Source: Chloroflexi bacterium RBG_16_56_11 (GTDB lineage: Bacteria; Chloroflexota; Dehalococcoidia; Dehalococcoidales; RBG-16-60-22). Taken from it: a DNA stretch of 13,363 nucleotides. The notes below the pieces were generated by a model. The model made no database searches. It worked only from the letters and a program-made list of their open reading frames with translations, and had not been told where the DNA came from. The stretch lies in the NCBI GenBank assembly GCA_001796865.1, contig MGNQ01000041.1, positions 49,815-63,177 on the forward strand. The letters are read 5' to 3'. Positions 1 through 7,775 of this stretch are shown piece after piece; the stretch's first letter is position 1; every line of letters starts with the position of its first letter. The translations under genes and the position numbers were made by a program.

Positions 1-90
1 CTCGTAGCCTTCATTGTCCTCGGAATGAACTTGCTGGTAGATGTCGCTTACGCTTACGTCGACCCGCAGATTAGATACCAAAAGTCTTAG
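1..90 (+). CDS. dppB: C-terminal end of DppB/OppB-type peptide ABC transporter permease (partial)
   Basis: The first 30 codons are an open frame ending in TAG at 88-90, and the gene starts outside the window. The translated end contains NLLVDVAYAYVDPQIRY, which matches the well-known closing segment of DppB/OppB permeases: the last membrane helix followed by the cytoplasmic 'D-P-R/Q-I-R-Y' tail. Twelve bases separate it from the next permease gene, as expected in an importer operon. DppB pairs with DppC to form the membrane channel through which a peptide delivered by a binding protein enters the cell. The substrate-binding protein gene is not in the window and probably lies further upstream. 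Confidence 0.85.
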   Translation, partial: LVAFIVLGMNLLVDVAYAYVDPQIRYQKS

Positions 91-102
91 GGGCTAGAGT
101 AT

Positions 103-1005
103 ATGCTTAGTGTCGTGGCTGATACAGTAACCAATCCAAGTCCCAAAACCTCGGGACCACCGCGAAAGGGGCGGTTTTTCAAAAATATCTGGTTTTTTAT
201 CCCGGCTATCGTATTGACCCTGCTCGTGTTGACAGCCATCTTCGCACCGTTGCTGGCCCCTTACGACCCCATCAAGGTGTCGATGCGGGAAAAGCTCCTT
301 CCGCCGTTCTTCATGGAAGGCGGCACGACAAAACACCTCTTGGGAACCGATAAACTGGGCCGGGACATCCTGAGCCGGGCGATTTTCGGCGCTAGGATTT
401 CCCTCAGTGTCTCGTTGATAGTGATAGCCATTACCGCCAGTATCGGAACGGTGCTGGGAATATCGGCAGGCTACCTGGGCGGACGCACCGAAGCCTTTTT
501 AATGAGGGTTACCGATGTCAGCATGGCCTTTCCGGGGCTGCTCCTGGCTATGCTTTTATCCGTCAGCATCGGACCGGGTTTCTGGACGGTAATTCTGGCC
601 TTGTCAATACTCGGCTGGGCCCCTTATGCCCGCCTTATCCGGGGAGAGGCCCTGCGGGTACGCGGGTCGGACTTCGTTGCCCAGGCGCGCGTCAACGGCG
701 CCTCACCTATGAGAATAATGTTAAAGCACGTTTTCCCCAACGTTCTCAATCCCTTGATAGTGGTCATGACGCTGGCGGTCGGTTTCATAATTCTGGCGGA
801 AGCGGCCATGAGCTACCTCGGCATCGGTGTCCCGCCTCCAGAGCCGTCGTGGGGTTCCATGGTGGCCGACGGAAGGAGCGAAATAGACAGGGCGTGGTGG
901 ATTTCCCTGTTTCCCGGCATTGCTATCGGTCTGGTGGTCCTTTCCGGCAACTTCCTCGGCGATTGGATCCGGGATAAGCTGGACCCGCGATTGAGGCAGG
1001 TATGA
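103..1005 (+). CDS. dppC: Peptide/oligopeptide ABC transporter permease, DppC/OppC type
   Basis: This 300-residue protein has the normal DppC length. An OppC N-terminal segment with the first membrane helix (about residues 27-50, ending IFAPLLAPYDP) is followed by the typical LGTDKLGRDILSR stretch near residue 83. A BPD_transp_1 membrane domain follows, whose cytoplasmic EAA loop reads VNGASPMRIMLKHVFPN near residues 200-216; this loop docks on the ATPases. The protein ends in the family's GDWIRDKLDPRLRQV tail. The ATG at 103 is preceded by a poor ribosome site, and the stop overlaps the next gene's ATG by 4 bp (ATGA), suggesting translational coupling. It should form the channel with the DppB-type subunit. 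The family includes dipeptide, oligopeptide, nickel and other importers, so the substrate is not decided. Confidence 0.93.
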   Translation: MLSVVADTVTNPSPKTSGPPRKGRFFKNIWFFIPAIVLTLLVLTAIFAPLLAPYDPIKVSMREKLLPPFFMEGGTTKHLLGTDKLGRDILSRAIFGARISLSVSLIVIAITASIGTVLGISAGYLGGRTEAFLMRVTDVSMAFPGLLLAMLLSVSIGPGFWTVILALSILGWAPYARLIRGEALRVRGSDFVAQARVNGASPMRIMLKHVFPNVLNPLIVVMTLAVGFIILAEAAMSYLGIGVPPPEPSWGSMVADGRSEIDRAWWISLFPGIAIGLVVLSGNFLGDWIRDKLDPRLRQV

Positions 1006-1970
1006 GCGAGATAGTCCTTCGTGTCGAGAACCTCCGAACATCCTTTTTCACCCGCCGGGGCGAGGTCAAAGCCGTCGACGGGGTGAGTTTTTATGTTCGG
1101 GAAAGCGAGACCTTCGGGCTGGTCGGTGAATCAGCCTGCGGCAAATCAGTCACCGCCCTATCTATTCTCCGCCTGCTGCCCGAGCCAGCCGGCAGGATAA
1201 TCGGCGGCAAAGTGATTCTGGAAGGCATTAACCTCCTGGATATCAGTAAAAAAGCGATGAGAGCTTTCCGCGGCAAAAAGGTATCAATGATTTTACAGGA
1301 CCCGATGACTTCGCTTAACCCGGTCTACACCATCGGCGACCAGATTGCCGAATCAGTGCGGTTGCACCAGGGCCTACCAGATAACATGGTCCAACCGGAG
1401 GTCATCTCGGCCTTACGATTACTGAGAATTCCGGCGCCGGAGATGCGTCTCCGGGACTATCCCTTCCAGCTGAGTGGCGGCATGAGACAGCGCGTTGTCG
1501 GCGCCATTGCCATGTCCTGTCATCCGCGGTTGCTCATTGCCGACGAACCCACCACAGCTCTTGACGCGACGATACAGGCCCAGTACATAGCCCTGTTCCA
1601 GGAAGTCCAGAAAAAGACCCAGGTAGCTATAATATTTATCACCCACGATTTCGGGGTGGTAGGTAAAATGTGTCACCGCGTGGGCGTGATGTATGCCGGC
1701 AAAATTGTGGAGACCGCCCCGACCAGGGTCTTGTTCCAGGCACCCAGACACCCTTACACCATCGCTTTGATAAACTCCGTGCCTCGCCTGGACCGGAAGG
1801 ACGAAAGGCTGTACTCTATCGAGGGACAGCCTCCCTCGCTTATGAACCTGCCGCCTGGCTGCCGCTTTTTCCCCCGGTGCTCCGTCTCCGAAACGGTATG
1901 CCGTGAACAGGAACCCCCCGAGGTAAAAGTCGGAGATGAACACCTTGTATCCTGCTGGAAAGTGAAATAG
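1002..1970 (+). CDS. dppD: Peptide ABC transporter ATP-binding protein, DppD/OppD type
   Basis: This 322-residue cytoplasmic ATPase powers the importer as one half of a heterodimer with the following gene product. Visible motifs are Walker A GESACGKS (42-49), Q-loop Gln99 in LQDPMTSLNP, signature LSGGM (157-161), Walker B LLIADE (177-182) with the D-loop TALD, and the H-loop His215 in ITHDF. The Walker A carries Ala-Cys where Gly-Ser or Gly-Cys is usual, which should be harmless. The C-terminal oligo_HPY domain has four cysteines, Cys287, 293, 300 and 318, in the family motif GCRFFPRC. The start ATG overlaps the stop of the permease gene by 4 bp. DppD assignment rests on gene order and on this protein being the first of two ATPases. 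Confidence 0.93.
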   Translation: MSEIVLRVENLRTSFFTRRGEVKAVDGVSFYVRESETFGLVGESACGKSVTALSILRLLPEPAGRIIGGKVILEGINLLDISKKAMRAFRGKKVSMILQDPMTSLNPVYTIGDQIAESVRLHQGLPDNMVQPEVISALRLLRIPAPEMRLRDYPFQLSGGMRQRVVGAIAMSCHPRLLIADEPTTALDATIQAQYIALFQEVQKKTQVAIIFITHDFGVVGKMCHRVGVMYAGKIVETAPTRVLFQAPRHPYTIALINSVPRLDRKDERLYSIEGQPPSLMNLPPGCRFFPRCSVSETVCREQEPPEVKVGDEHLVSCWKVK

Positions 1971-1973
1971 ACA

Positions 1974-2951
1974 ATGACAGAAGCGTTATTAGAAGCCCGC
2001 GACCTGACGAAATACTACCCCGTCACCAAGGGACTGCTCCAGCGTACCATCGGTTGGGTAAGGGCCATCGACGGAGTTTCATTCAGTGTCGAGCAGGGCA
2101 AGACCCTTAGCCTTGTCGGGGAATCGGGTGCGGGGAAGACAACAACAGCCAGGGCGGTGCTGCTGCTGGAAAAACTGACCTCCGGTCTACTCTTTTTCGA
2201 AGGCAAGGACATCTACCAGTTTTCACCTTCGCAGCTAAAAGCCCTTTACAGGCCGAGGGTACAGGCTGTTCAGCAAAATCCATGGAGCTCCATGAACCCG
2301 AGGATGCGGGTAAGAGATATCGTCGGCGAGCCGTTGGCTGTAAACACGAAACAAACTAAGAAACAGATACGGGACCGTGTCGAGCAGTTACTCGCCCAGG
2401 TGGGTCTCCGGCCGGATCATGCAGAGTCCTACCCGCACGAGTTCAGCGGGGGACAGCGACAAAGAATAGCTGTAGCGCGAGCCCTGGCCCTGAATCCGAG
2501 TCTGGTGGTGCTGGACGAGCCGGTATCAGCCCTTGATGTCTCTATCAGGGCGCAGATTATGAACCTGCTGAAAGACCTCCAGGTACAAAATAATCTGAGC
2601 TACCTGGTCATCGCCCATAATTTGGCCACCGTCCGGTATATGGCCCACACCGTTGCGATAATGTATCTGGGCCAGATTGTGGAATACGGGCAAGCCGAAG
2701 AGCTGTTCCAGCAGCCGTTACACCCTTATACCAGGGCGCTGATATCAGCATCTCTTCTGATACTTCCCGAGGACGAGGAAAAGGGGAAACAACAGATAAT
2801 CTTAACCGGGGAGATGCCCTCGCCACTAAATCCGCCATCCGGCTGCCGGTTCCATACCCGTTGCGCCGAAGCCCAGGAGGAATGTTCCAAAGTCATACCC
2901 GAAATAAAGGTAATCGGGACACACTGGGTTAAGTGCCTCCATTACAACTAA
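1974..2951 (+). CDS. dppF: Peptide ABC transporter ATP-binding protein, DppF/OppF type
   Basis: This is the second ATPase of the importer, 325 residues, starting 3 bp after the previous stop. Motifs are Walker A GESGAGKT (49-56), Q-loop around Gln101 in VQQNPWSSMNPR, signature FSGGQ (157-161), Walker B LVVLDE (177-182) followed by SALD, and the H-loop His215 in VIAHNLATV. The residue after that His is Asn where Asp is usual. The C-terminal oligo_HPY region repeats the four-cysteine pattern (Cys291, 297, 304, 321). The protein presumably pairs with the DppD-type subunit on the cytoplasmic face of the permeases. It is the last gene of the operon, and no clear intrinsic terminator is visible in the 221 bp that follow. 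Confidence 0.92.
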   Translation: MTEALLEARDLTKYYPVTKGLLQRTIGWVRAIDGVSFSVEQGKTLSLVGESGAGKTTTARAVLLLEKLTSGLLFFEGKDIYQFSPSQLKALYRPRVQAVQQNPWSSMNPRMRVRDIVGEPLAVNTKQTKKQIRDRVEQLLAQVGLRPDHAESYPHEFSGGQRQRIAVARALALNPSLVVLDEPVSALDVSIRAQIMNLLKDLQVQNNLSYLVIAHNLATVRYMAHTVAIMYLGQIVEYGQAEELFQQPLHPYTRALISASLLILPEDEEKGKQQIILTGEMPSPLNPPSGCRFHTRCAEAQEECSKVIPEIKVIGTHWVKCLHYN

Positions 2952-3172
2952 TTCTGCCCGGTCCGCTGCCCGAGCTACCAATAAAATAATCCGGAAGTAA
3001 ATCAATCAGGCCCGCGAGAGTGTAATAAACCTTCCCGGCACCACGGTATCCCTTCTTAATAATCCAGAATCAAATTTCCCGTTCTGCGTTTCATTCTCTG
3101 ACAGGAACCATATTGTGACATTGATTACATATCCCAAGGGTAAAACAAAATATTCTTTAGTAAACGGCGGGA

Positions 3173-4072
3173 ATGATGACCAATAACGATGTACCTGTAT
3201 ACAATCCGGTAACCCCGGGAACGGGCGCTTCTACCGGGGGGGACGGGCCGCGGCAACCACACCTTTCCTATACAGAACGCCTCAGCGAGCTGGCCTCCAG
3301 GAGGTACCGCAATCCGGCGTTGCACTGGACGGCCTTTGGCCTCTCACTAGCTTCCCTGGTCCTGCTGCTGGTCTGGGTCTCCGGCTCCCGCGCCACCGTT
3401 CCCGCCCTCTGGGTCTGGCTCGATGTTGGCATGGCTATCATCTTCGCTCTGGAATTTCTCACCCGGAGCGGCTTTCGCTGGGACCCGACCGGATATGTCG
3501 TGACCCATATCTTCGACTTTATCGCCATCGCTCCAGCCATCGTTATTATTTATTATCAACTGCCACTATCGGGATTCTGGATATGGCTCATATTGGTCGG
3601 TCGAATTATACGTGCAATCGACCGTCTACTCGGGGATGGATTCGTACGCCGAAATATCCTGGCTATCATTGAAGGCTTCGAGGAAGAAATTACCGACCGG
3701 GTGCTTCTCAGGATCATGGCGCGAATACGGGCGGACATAGGGCGTGGAAGCCTGTCTGCCGGCCTCGCCGAGGTTCTCGCCCGCAACAAGGAGTCCGTGC
3801 TGCAGCGGGTCCGGGCGCAACACCCACAAGAGGGTATTATCGCCAGCGTCGCCAGGGTCTCCGGCCTGGATAATGTCCTGGAAAAGGCCGAAGAGCGCAC
3901 ATACGACTCTGTCGTGGAGATTATAAAAAGTCCGGAGATTGATCACACCATCCGCGAGGCTATCGACTCCGCGTTTTCGGCCATCCAATCTGAACTCGAT
4001 GTCAGGAGCTGGCGGCAAAACCTGGGTCTCGGGCGAGGGCACAAAACAAACCGAGAGACAGGCCAATCGTAA
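3173..4072 (+). CDS. Putative voltage-sensor-domain-like four-helix membrane protein without a pore
   Basis: I do not recognise a named gene, but the 299-residue protein has the layout of an ion-channel voltage-sensor domain. After a polar, Pro/Gly-rich N-terminus (about 1-48) come helix S1 (52-70), S2 (about 77-97, containing FALEFLTR with Glu94 and Arg98), S3 (about 110-128, containing FDFIAIAP with Asp115) and S4 (about 137-158, with Arg144, Arg147 and Arg151). The S2 'F..EF..R' and S3 'D..AI.P' patterns are those of voltage-gated K+ channel sensors. No pore helices or TVGYG-like filter follow. Instead residues about 160-285 are hydrophilic and helical, beginning RRNILAIIEGFEEEITDR. The start has two consecutive ATGs (3173, 3176) behind GGCGGG. 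The gene stands alone and converges on the MFS gene. Function is unknown: sensor, proton conductor or structural protein are all possible. Confidence 0.6.
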   Translation: MMTNNDVPVYNPVTPGTGASTGGDGPRQPHLSYTERLSELASRRYRNPALHWTAFGLSLASLVLLLVWVSGSRATVPALWVWLDVGMAIIFALEFLTRSGFRWDPTGYVVTHIFDFIAIAPAIVIIYYQLPLSGFWIWLILVGRIIRAIDRLLGDGFVRRNILAIIEGFEEEITDRVLLRIMARIRADIGRGSLSAGLAEVLARNKESVLQRVRAQHPQEGIIASVARVSGLDNVLEKAEERTYDSVVEIIKSPEIDHTIREAIDSAFSAIQSELDVRSWRQNLGLGRGHKTNRETGQS

Positions 4073-4077
4073 GCTGC

Positions 4078-5427
4078 CTACCGTTCGTTTTCAGGCGTGT
4101 CGTTCGATTTTGAATTCCCGCAGCGTCTTCCATTTTGACCGGCGAATACCGCACCAGACTTCCCCAGGAGCAATTGCAGGGGCGTCATCTTCGGTACGCG
4201 ACGCACTTCAATAATACGCCGGAGCAGGAGCAACACGACAACCGCCCGCAGGATACCTGATACGGCGAACAAGGTACGCAATTGATAACCCAGTATCACC
4301 GGGAGATGAGGTACGAGATATCCACCCAGCAACGCGCCGAGGCAGACCGCGACTCCGTCCGTGGCGTTGAAAAAAGCGATTTGCCGGGTCCGGCTCCTGG
4401 CGTCGGAGGCGTCATATAAAAAATTGATGCTGGCTAGAGTGAATCCGGACCAGGCGAATCCGCTCACGATATTGGCGGCGACAAGATAACCCACATTACT
4501 GCTTACCAACCAGAGCAACGGGATGAGGGGTAATATCATAGAAGTCAGCCGGATGACCATGATGTTACCGGCAATGTCCGCCCGACGGCCCCAGAAGGTC
4601 TGGAACAACAGGCTGGACATCGAGCTGGACGATGATATGATAACGAAAGTGGCATAGTTGAAGTTCAAATCACGCAGCATGTAAACGGTAAAGAAGGGAG
4701 CGGAAATACACGTGCAAAAGTCAATTAGCGCGAAGTATAAAGTGAACTTGCCAAGATTGGAAGAGCCGACTTCCTTGATAATCCTCGAAAGCCCCACCCC
4801 TTTTTCGTCTCCGTTCTCTTGCCCCGGCTCGTACATGCGGGAAAGAAAATAAAACGATATCAAACGGAACATCGTCGCCCCGCCGAATAAAAAGGCAAAA
4901 CCGACAAATATATTACCGGTGAAGATTTGCAGGATACCGCCCGCGATAAATGAAAAAACGAGAGTGATAAAACCTGCTATCCTGCCCCTGGAGCCGAAAT
5001 ACCTCCCCCTCAGTCGCACAGGCACGAGATCCGCCATCATACTGCCCCAGGCAGGGTTGGAAATGGAACCGAGAACGGCACTAACGGTCACGAAAATTAT
5101 CAGCCACCAGACCCGAGAGGTATCAAAAATGAAAGGGACCAGCAGGATGGGTATGAACATGATGGCATGTAGAAAAACCACGGGCAAGATAAGCCCCTTG
5201 CGGCTGCCGGCCCTCTCGGAGAGGTCAGGAGCGGCCATCTGGGAAAGTGCCATGGTCAGGCTGGGAACACTGAAAAGCAGACCCACCTGCGCAGTGGTAG
5301 CCTTGAGTGCCAGTGCCAGAGGGGTTATGTAGTTCTGGGTAAGTCCGAACATGGCGGCGTAGGCGGACCCGTCCAGCACGCTCAGTTTCAGACTCCTTCT
5401 CACTTCATTTCTTCGGTATGTATTCAA
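4078..5427 (-). CDS. Major facilitator superfamily (MFS) transporter
   Basis: This is a 449-residue, strongly hydrophobic protein with about 12 predicted membrane helices, the usual MFS size. The loop between helices 2 and 3 carries a motif-A-like segment, LSERAGSRKGLIL (about residues 69-81), and the loop after helix 4 is basic (RLRGRYFGSRGR). The start is a TTG at 5425-5427. It is chosen because GGAG lies 8 bases upstream (5436-5439), an in-frame TGA sits just before that, and the next Met is inside the first helix. The substrate cannot be read from the sequence; drug or metabolite efflux is typical of the family. Its 3' end is 5 bp from the convergent voltage-sensor-like gene with no terminator between them. 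The upstream region carries a promoter, a small ORF and a terminator that may control it. Confidence 0.85.
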   Translation of the reverse strand: MNTYRRNEVRRSLKLSVLDGSAYAAMFGLTQNYITPLALALKATTAQVGLLFSVPSLTMALSQMAAPDLSERAGSRKGLILPVVFLHAIMFIPILLVPFIFDTSRVWWLIIFVTVSAVLGSISNPAWGSMMADLVPVRLRGRYFGSRGRIAGFITLVFSFIAGGILQIFTGNIFVGFAFLFGGATMFRLISFYFLSRMYEPGQENGDEKGVGLSRIIKEVGSSNLGKFTLYFALIDFCTCISAPFFTVYMLRDLNFNYATFVIISSSSSMSSLLFQTFWGRRADIAGNIMVIRLTSMILPLIPLLWLVSSNVGYLVAANIVSGFAWSGFTLASINFLYDASDARSRTRQIAFFNATDGVAVCLGALLGGYLVPHLPVILGYQLRTLFAVSGILRAVVVLLLLRRIIEVRRVPKMTPLQLLLGKSGAVFAGQNGRRCGNSKSNDTPENER

Positions 5428-5435
5428 AATATTTA

Positions 5436-5439
5436 CTCC
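5436..5439 (-). promoter_or_regulatory. Shine-Dalgarno site fixing the TTG start of the MFS gene
   Basis: On the - strand GGAG is followed by 8 bases (TAAATATT) and then TTG. No ATG or GTG start is available in this frame between the upstream stop and the first membrane helix, so this site decides the start. Confidence 0.6.
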
Positions 5440-5471
5440 ACTTCAACCGCCTGATGCTTATCGCATAAAAC

Positions 5472-5499
5472 AAAAAAGCCCGGGAGTTTGATCCCGGGC
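5472..5499 (-). terminator. Intrinsic (Rho-independent) terminator, - strand
   Basis: Read on the - strand, a perfect 8-bp GC-rich stem GCCCGGGA / TCCCGGGC (5492-5499 and 5478-5485) encloses a six-base loop, and six T residues (5472-5477) follow directly. There is no T run on the other side, so it works only for - strand transcription. It lies about 190 bp downstream of the respiratory operon's stop and 45 bp upstream of the MFS start. It could therefore end the operon transcript, end the short transcript from the promoter at 5664-5692, or act as an attenuator for the MFS gene. Confidence 0.88.
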
Positions 5500-5531
5500 C
5501 CGGTACGCCTCTTCGTCAGACAGATATTATT

Positions 5532-5633
5532 TCACATCAATTCCAAACCGGAGGTCGCCCAGGCCCCCTGCCTGCCTTTGTTGTCGATGGCAGCATGGCG
5601 GAGTATTTTGCTATTCCGGTTCTTGATAAACAT
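5532..5633 (-). CDS. Candidate 33-codon small protein or leader peptide upstream of the MFS gene
   Basis: On the - strand an ATG at 5631-5633 opens a 33-codon frame that ends in TGA at 5532-5534. GGAG lies 4 bases before the ATG (AAGGCTTGGAGAATAATG), a close but usable spacing. The peptide is short and basic, starting MFIKNRNSKILRH and ending WATSGLELM. It has no membrane helix and no run of one amino acid that would mark a classical amino-acid attenuator. It sits between a good promoter (5664-5692) and a strong terminator (5472-5499), with a predicted 5' leader of about 25 bases. It may be a regulatory leader peptide for the MFS transporter, an independent small protein, or chance coding inside a structured RNA. 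I know of no family for it. Confidence 0.4.
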   Translation of the reverse strand: MFIKNRNSKILRHAAIDNKGRQGAWATSGLELM

Positions 5634-5663
5634 TATTCTCCAAGCCTTGCGAAAATTACGCTT

Positions 5664-5692
5664 AGTATATTATATCTACCGGATAAAGTCAA
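5664..5692 (-). promoter_or_regulatory. Sigma70-like promoter, - strand
   Basis: The - strand reads TTGACT (5687-5692), a 17-bp spacer, then TATACT (5664-5669). Each hexamer matches the housekeeping consensus at five of six positions, and the spacing is optimal. The -35 box overlaps the stop codon of the HdrD-like gene. The predicted transcript begins near 5657, runs through the 33-codon ORF and meets the terminator after about 185 nt. Read-through would continue into the MFS gene. Confidence 0.65.
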
Positions 5693-7743
5693 CCAGTTTC
5701 CGGTGGTTTTTTATCCATCGACTCTGCGACTAACTCGCTCAGGTCTTTAACTCGCAGGGTCTCCTCTATCCCCTTCGCTTTAATACCGTCCTCAAACATC
5801 GTCAAACAGTAAGGGCAGGCCGTGGCCACAATGTCTACCTTCGCCCGGCTTATCTCCTCTACTCTCCGTATGTTAATCCGCTTACCCGGGTCCTCCTCCA
5901 TCCACATGTGGCCGCCGCCCCCGCCGCAGCAAAAGCTATTCTCCCTGGAGCGGCTTAGCTCGATACAGCCTGTCCTGCTTATGGCCTTCAAAATTGTTCG
6001 TGGCTCCCGGTAGATATCATTATAGCGCCCGAGATAGCACGAATCGTGGTAAGTTATTTTAACGCCGTCTAATATACCGGGCGTTATCCTGCCCCCGGCG
6101 ATTAATTCGGAGATAAGCTGCGCATGGTGGACAACCTCGAACTTGCCGCCGAACTGCGGATATTCATGCCGGAAAGTATTATAGCAGTGAGGGCAACTGG
6201 TAAGTATCTTTTTTACGTCGCGAGCTTTGAAAATTTCTATATTACTTTCACAGATCGTTTTATACAAATACTCATCCCCCAGGCGGCGGGCCGGGTCACC
6301 GCAGCAGGCCTCTTCCGCTCCGAGCACGGCGAAGTTGATACCGACCTCGCGTAAAATCCTGACCACAGCGCGGGGAACTTTCATATTACGGTCTTCCAGG
6401 GCGGCGGTGCACCCTATCCAGTAGAGCACATCGGTGCCACCGGACTCCGCCAGCACCGGTACATCGAGGCCTTCCGACCAGGTAGTCCTGGTTGACGTGG
6501 TTCCGCGGAACGGGTGACCCCGGGTACCCAAGCTCTTGAGAGTGCCCTGGACCTCTTCCGGCAACCGTATACTGTCCATGGACAGGTTACGGCGCATATC
6601 AACTATCTTATCGACATGCTCGATAAAGACCGGGCAGGCCTCCATGCAGGCTCGGCACGTGGTGCAGTCCCAGATTACCGCGTCGGTTACCACTTCGGAA
6701 ATCATGTCCTGGCGTTGCCCGGCAGGCTTCATCCGGAGAGGCACCGGAAAAACATCGTAAAGATGCTCTTTCAAATCCAGTACCACTTTTTTAGGATTGA
6801 GGGCTTTGCCGCTGAAAAACGCCGGGCAGGCGTCCTGGCACCGACCGCATCTCGTGCAGGCGTCCAGGTCCATGAGATGTTTCCAGGTAAAGTCTTCTAT
6901 CCTGGCGGCGCCGAACCGCTCTGTAGCCTCAAAATCTATGGGCTTTAGCATTCCTTTCGGCTCTAATGAACGGAAGAATATATTCAGGGGTGAGAGGAAT
7001 ATATGTTGAAGTCTCGAGCGGTTGAGCCATACATAGCCTAACAATACGAACGCGGGCAGACTGTGAAACAATGCGCGATGCCAGACTAAAATCTCGTTCT
7101 TAGCCTGGTCAATAAAAACGGGAAAAAGGTGCGAGATGAGATAGCCTACCGGCGACCACTTGGCCCAGTCCGTGGCAGGTGTATCGCTCGCAGCGATGCG
7201 GTATCCCTTTATCATGAAGCCGGTAAGCACGATTAAAAATAGCCAGATATACACGAGACTATCTTCAGGCTTGTTGTCCAGTCGCTTCGGCCGGACAACA
7301 TACCGTCGAACCACGGCCATCAGGCCGCCGATTATCAGAAGTACTCCGCCGACCTCGGAAGCCCAGGAGGCATACAGGAAGACGACCTGCGGCGGGTTGG
7401 AAATGCCGGTGAGATACGAAAACAGCCGGATTAGCTTCCCGAGCGCGAGAACCGCCGCTCCCCCGAAGATAAGCCCATGCATTATACCGGGATACAGCTC
7501 CCTTCTCCGTATAATCCGCCAATTGGTCACTGCCACAGAAAGCGCGGTCACCAGCCGCTTCCATAAGTCCCCTGACCGGTCATCCGGCTGCCCCATTTTC
7601 CAGATGCGGTAGTGACGCGCGAAGCCAAAGATAAAAACGACAACAAGAGCCGGCACGAAGATTAATACACCGATGACAATCGGCAGAAAAATATCATTTA
7701 TGTAAACCAGCTGGCCGGTCCAGAAGAGTTCATTCAGGGGCAT
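5689..7743 (-). CDS. HdrD/DsrK-like Fe-S oxidoreductase fused to a NarI-like cytochrome b membrane domain
   Basis: This 684-residue fusion has an N-terminal membrane domain with about five or six helices (within residues 19-245). Its histidines (His89, His205, His222, His227) are candidate heme b ligands, as in NarI/DsrM. The soluble part has two [4Fe-4S] motifs, CTRCGRCQDACP (Cys296, 299, 302, 306) and CTTCRACMEACP (Cys360, 363, 366, 370). Two CCG domains follow, with Cys445, Cys480-481, Cys517/520 and then Cys569, Cys605-606, Cys643/646, the ligands of HdrB/HdrD-type noncubane clusters. The same layout occurs in DsrM-DsrK, in Hme proteins and in membrane-bound EtfAB:menaquinone oxidoreductases. 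It should pass electrons between a cytoplasmic partner and (mena)quinone. Start ATG with GAGGA 9 bases upstream. It is the last gene of the operon. No etf, dsrAB or hdrABC gene is nearby, so the partner is unknown. Confidence 0.88.
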   Translation of the reverse strand: MPLNELFWTGQLVYINDIFLPIVIGVLIFVPALVVVFIFGFARHYRIWKMGQPDDRSGDLWKRLVTALSVAVTNWRIIRRRELYPGIMHGLIFGGAAVLALGKLIRLFSYLTGISNPPQVVFLYASWASEVGGVLLIIGGLMAVVRRYVVRPKRLDNKPEDSLVYIWLFLIVLTGFMIKGYRIAASDTPATDWAKWSPVGYLISHLFPVFIDQAKNEILVWHRALFHSLPAFVLLGYVWLNRSRLQHIFLSPLNIFFRSLEPKGMLKPIDFEATERFGAARIEDFTWKHLMDLDACTRCGRCQDACPAFFSGKALNPKKVVLDLKEHLYDVFPVPLRMKPAGQRQDMISEVVTDAVIWDCTTCRACMEACPVFIEHVDKIVDMRRNLSMDSIRLPEEVQGTLKSLGTRGHPFRGTTSTRTTWSEGLDVPVLAESGGTDVLYWIGCTAALEDRNMKVPRAVVRILREVGINFAVLGAEEACCGDPARRLGDEYLYKTICESNIEIFKARDVKKILTSCPHCYNTFRHEYPQFGGKFEVVHHAQLISELIAGGRITPGILDGVKITYHDSCYLGRYNDIYREPRTILKAISRTGCIELSRSRENSFCCGGGGGHMWMEEDPGKRINIRRVEEISRAKVDIVATACPYCLTMFEDGIKAKGIEETLRVKDLSELVAESMDKKPPETG

Positions 7744-7775
7744 TGCGGTTGTTCCTCAACTTATTCCTCGCGTTG

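Noticed and set aside
4073..4077. Search for a shared bidirectional terminator between the two convergent genes
   Set aside because: The gap is only 5 bp and I saw no GC-rich stem with T runs around it.
5488..5733. + strand 81-codon frame in the MFS/HdrD spacer
   Set aside because: It starts inside the terminator stem, lacks a ribosome site, runs into the end of the HdrD-like gene and opposes the promoter/terminator unit.
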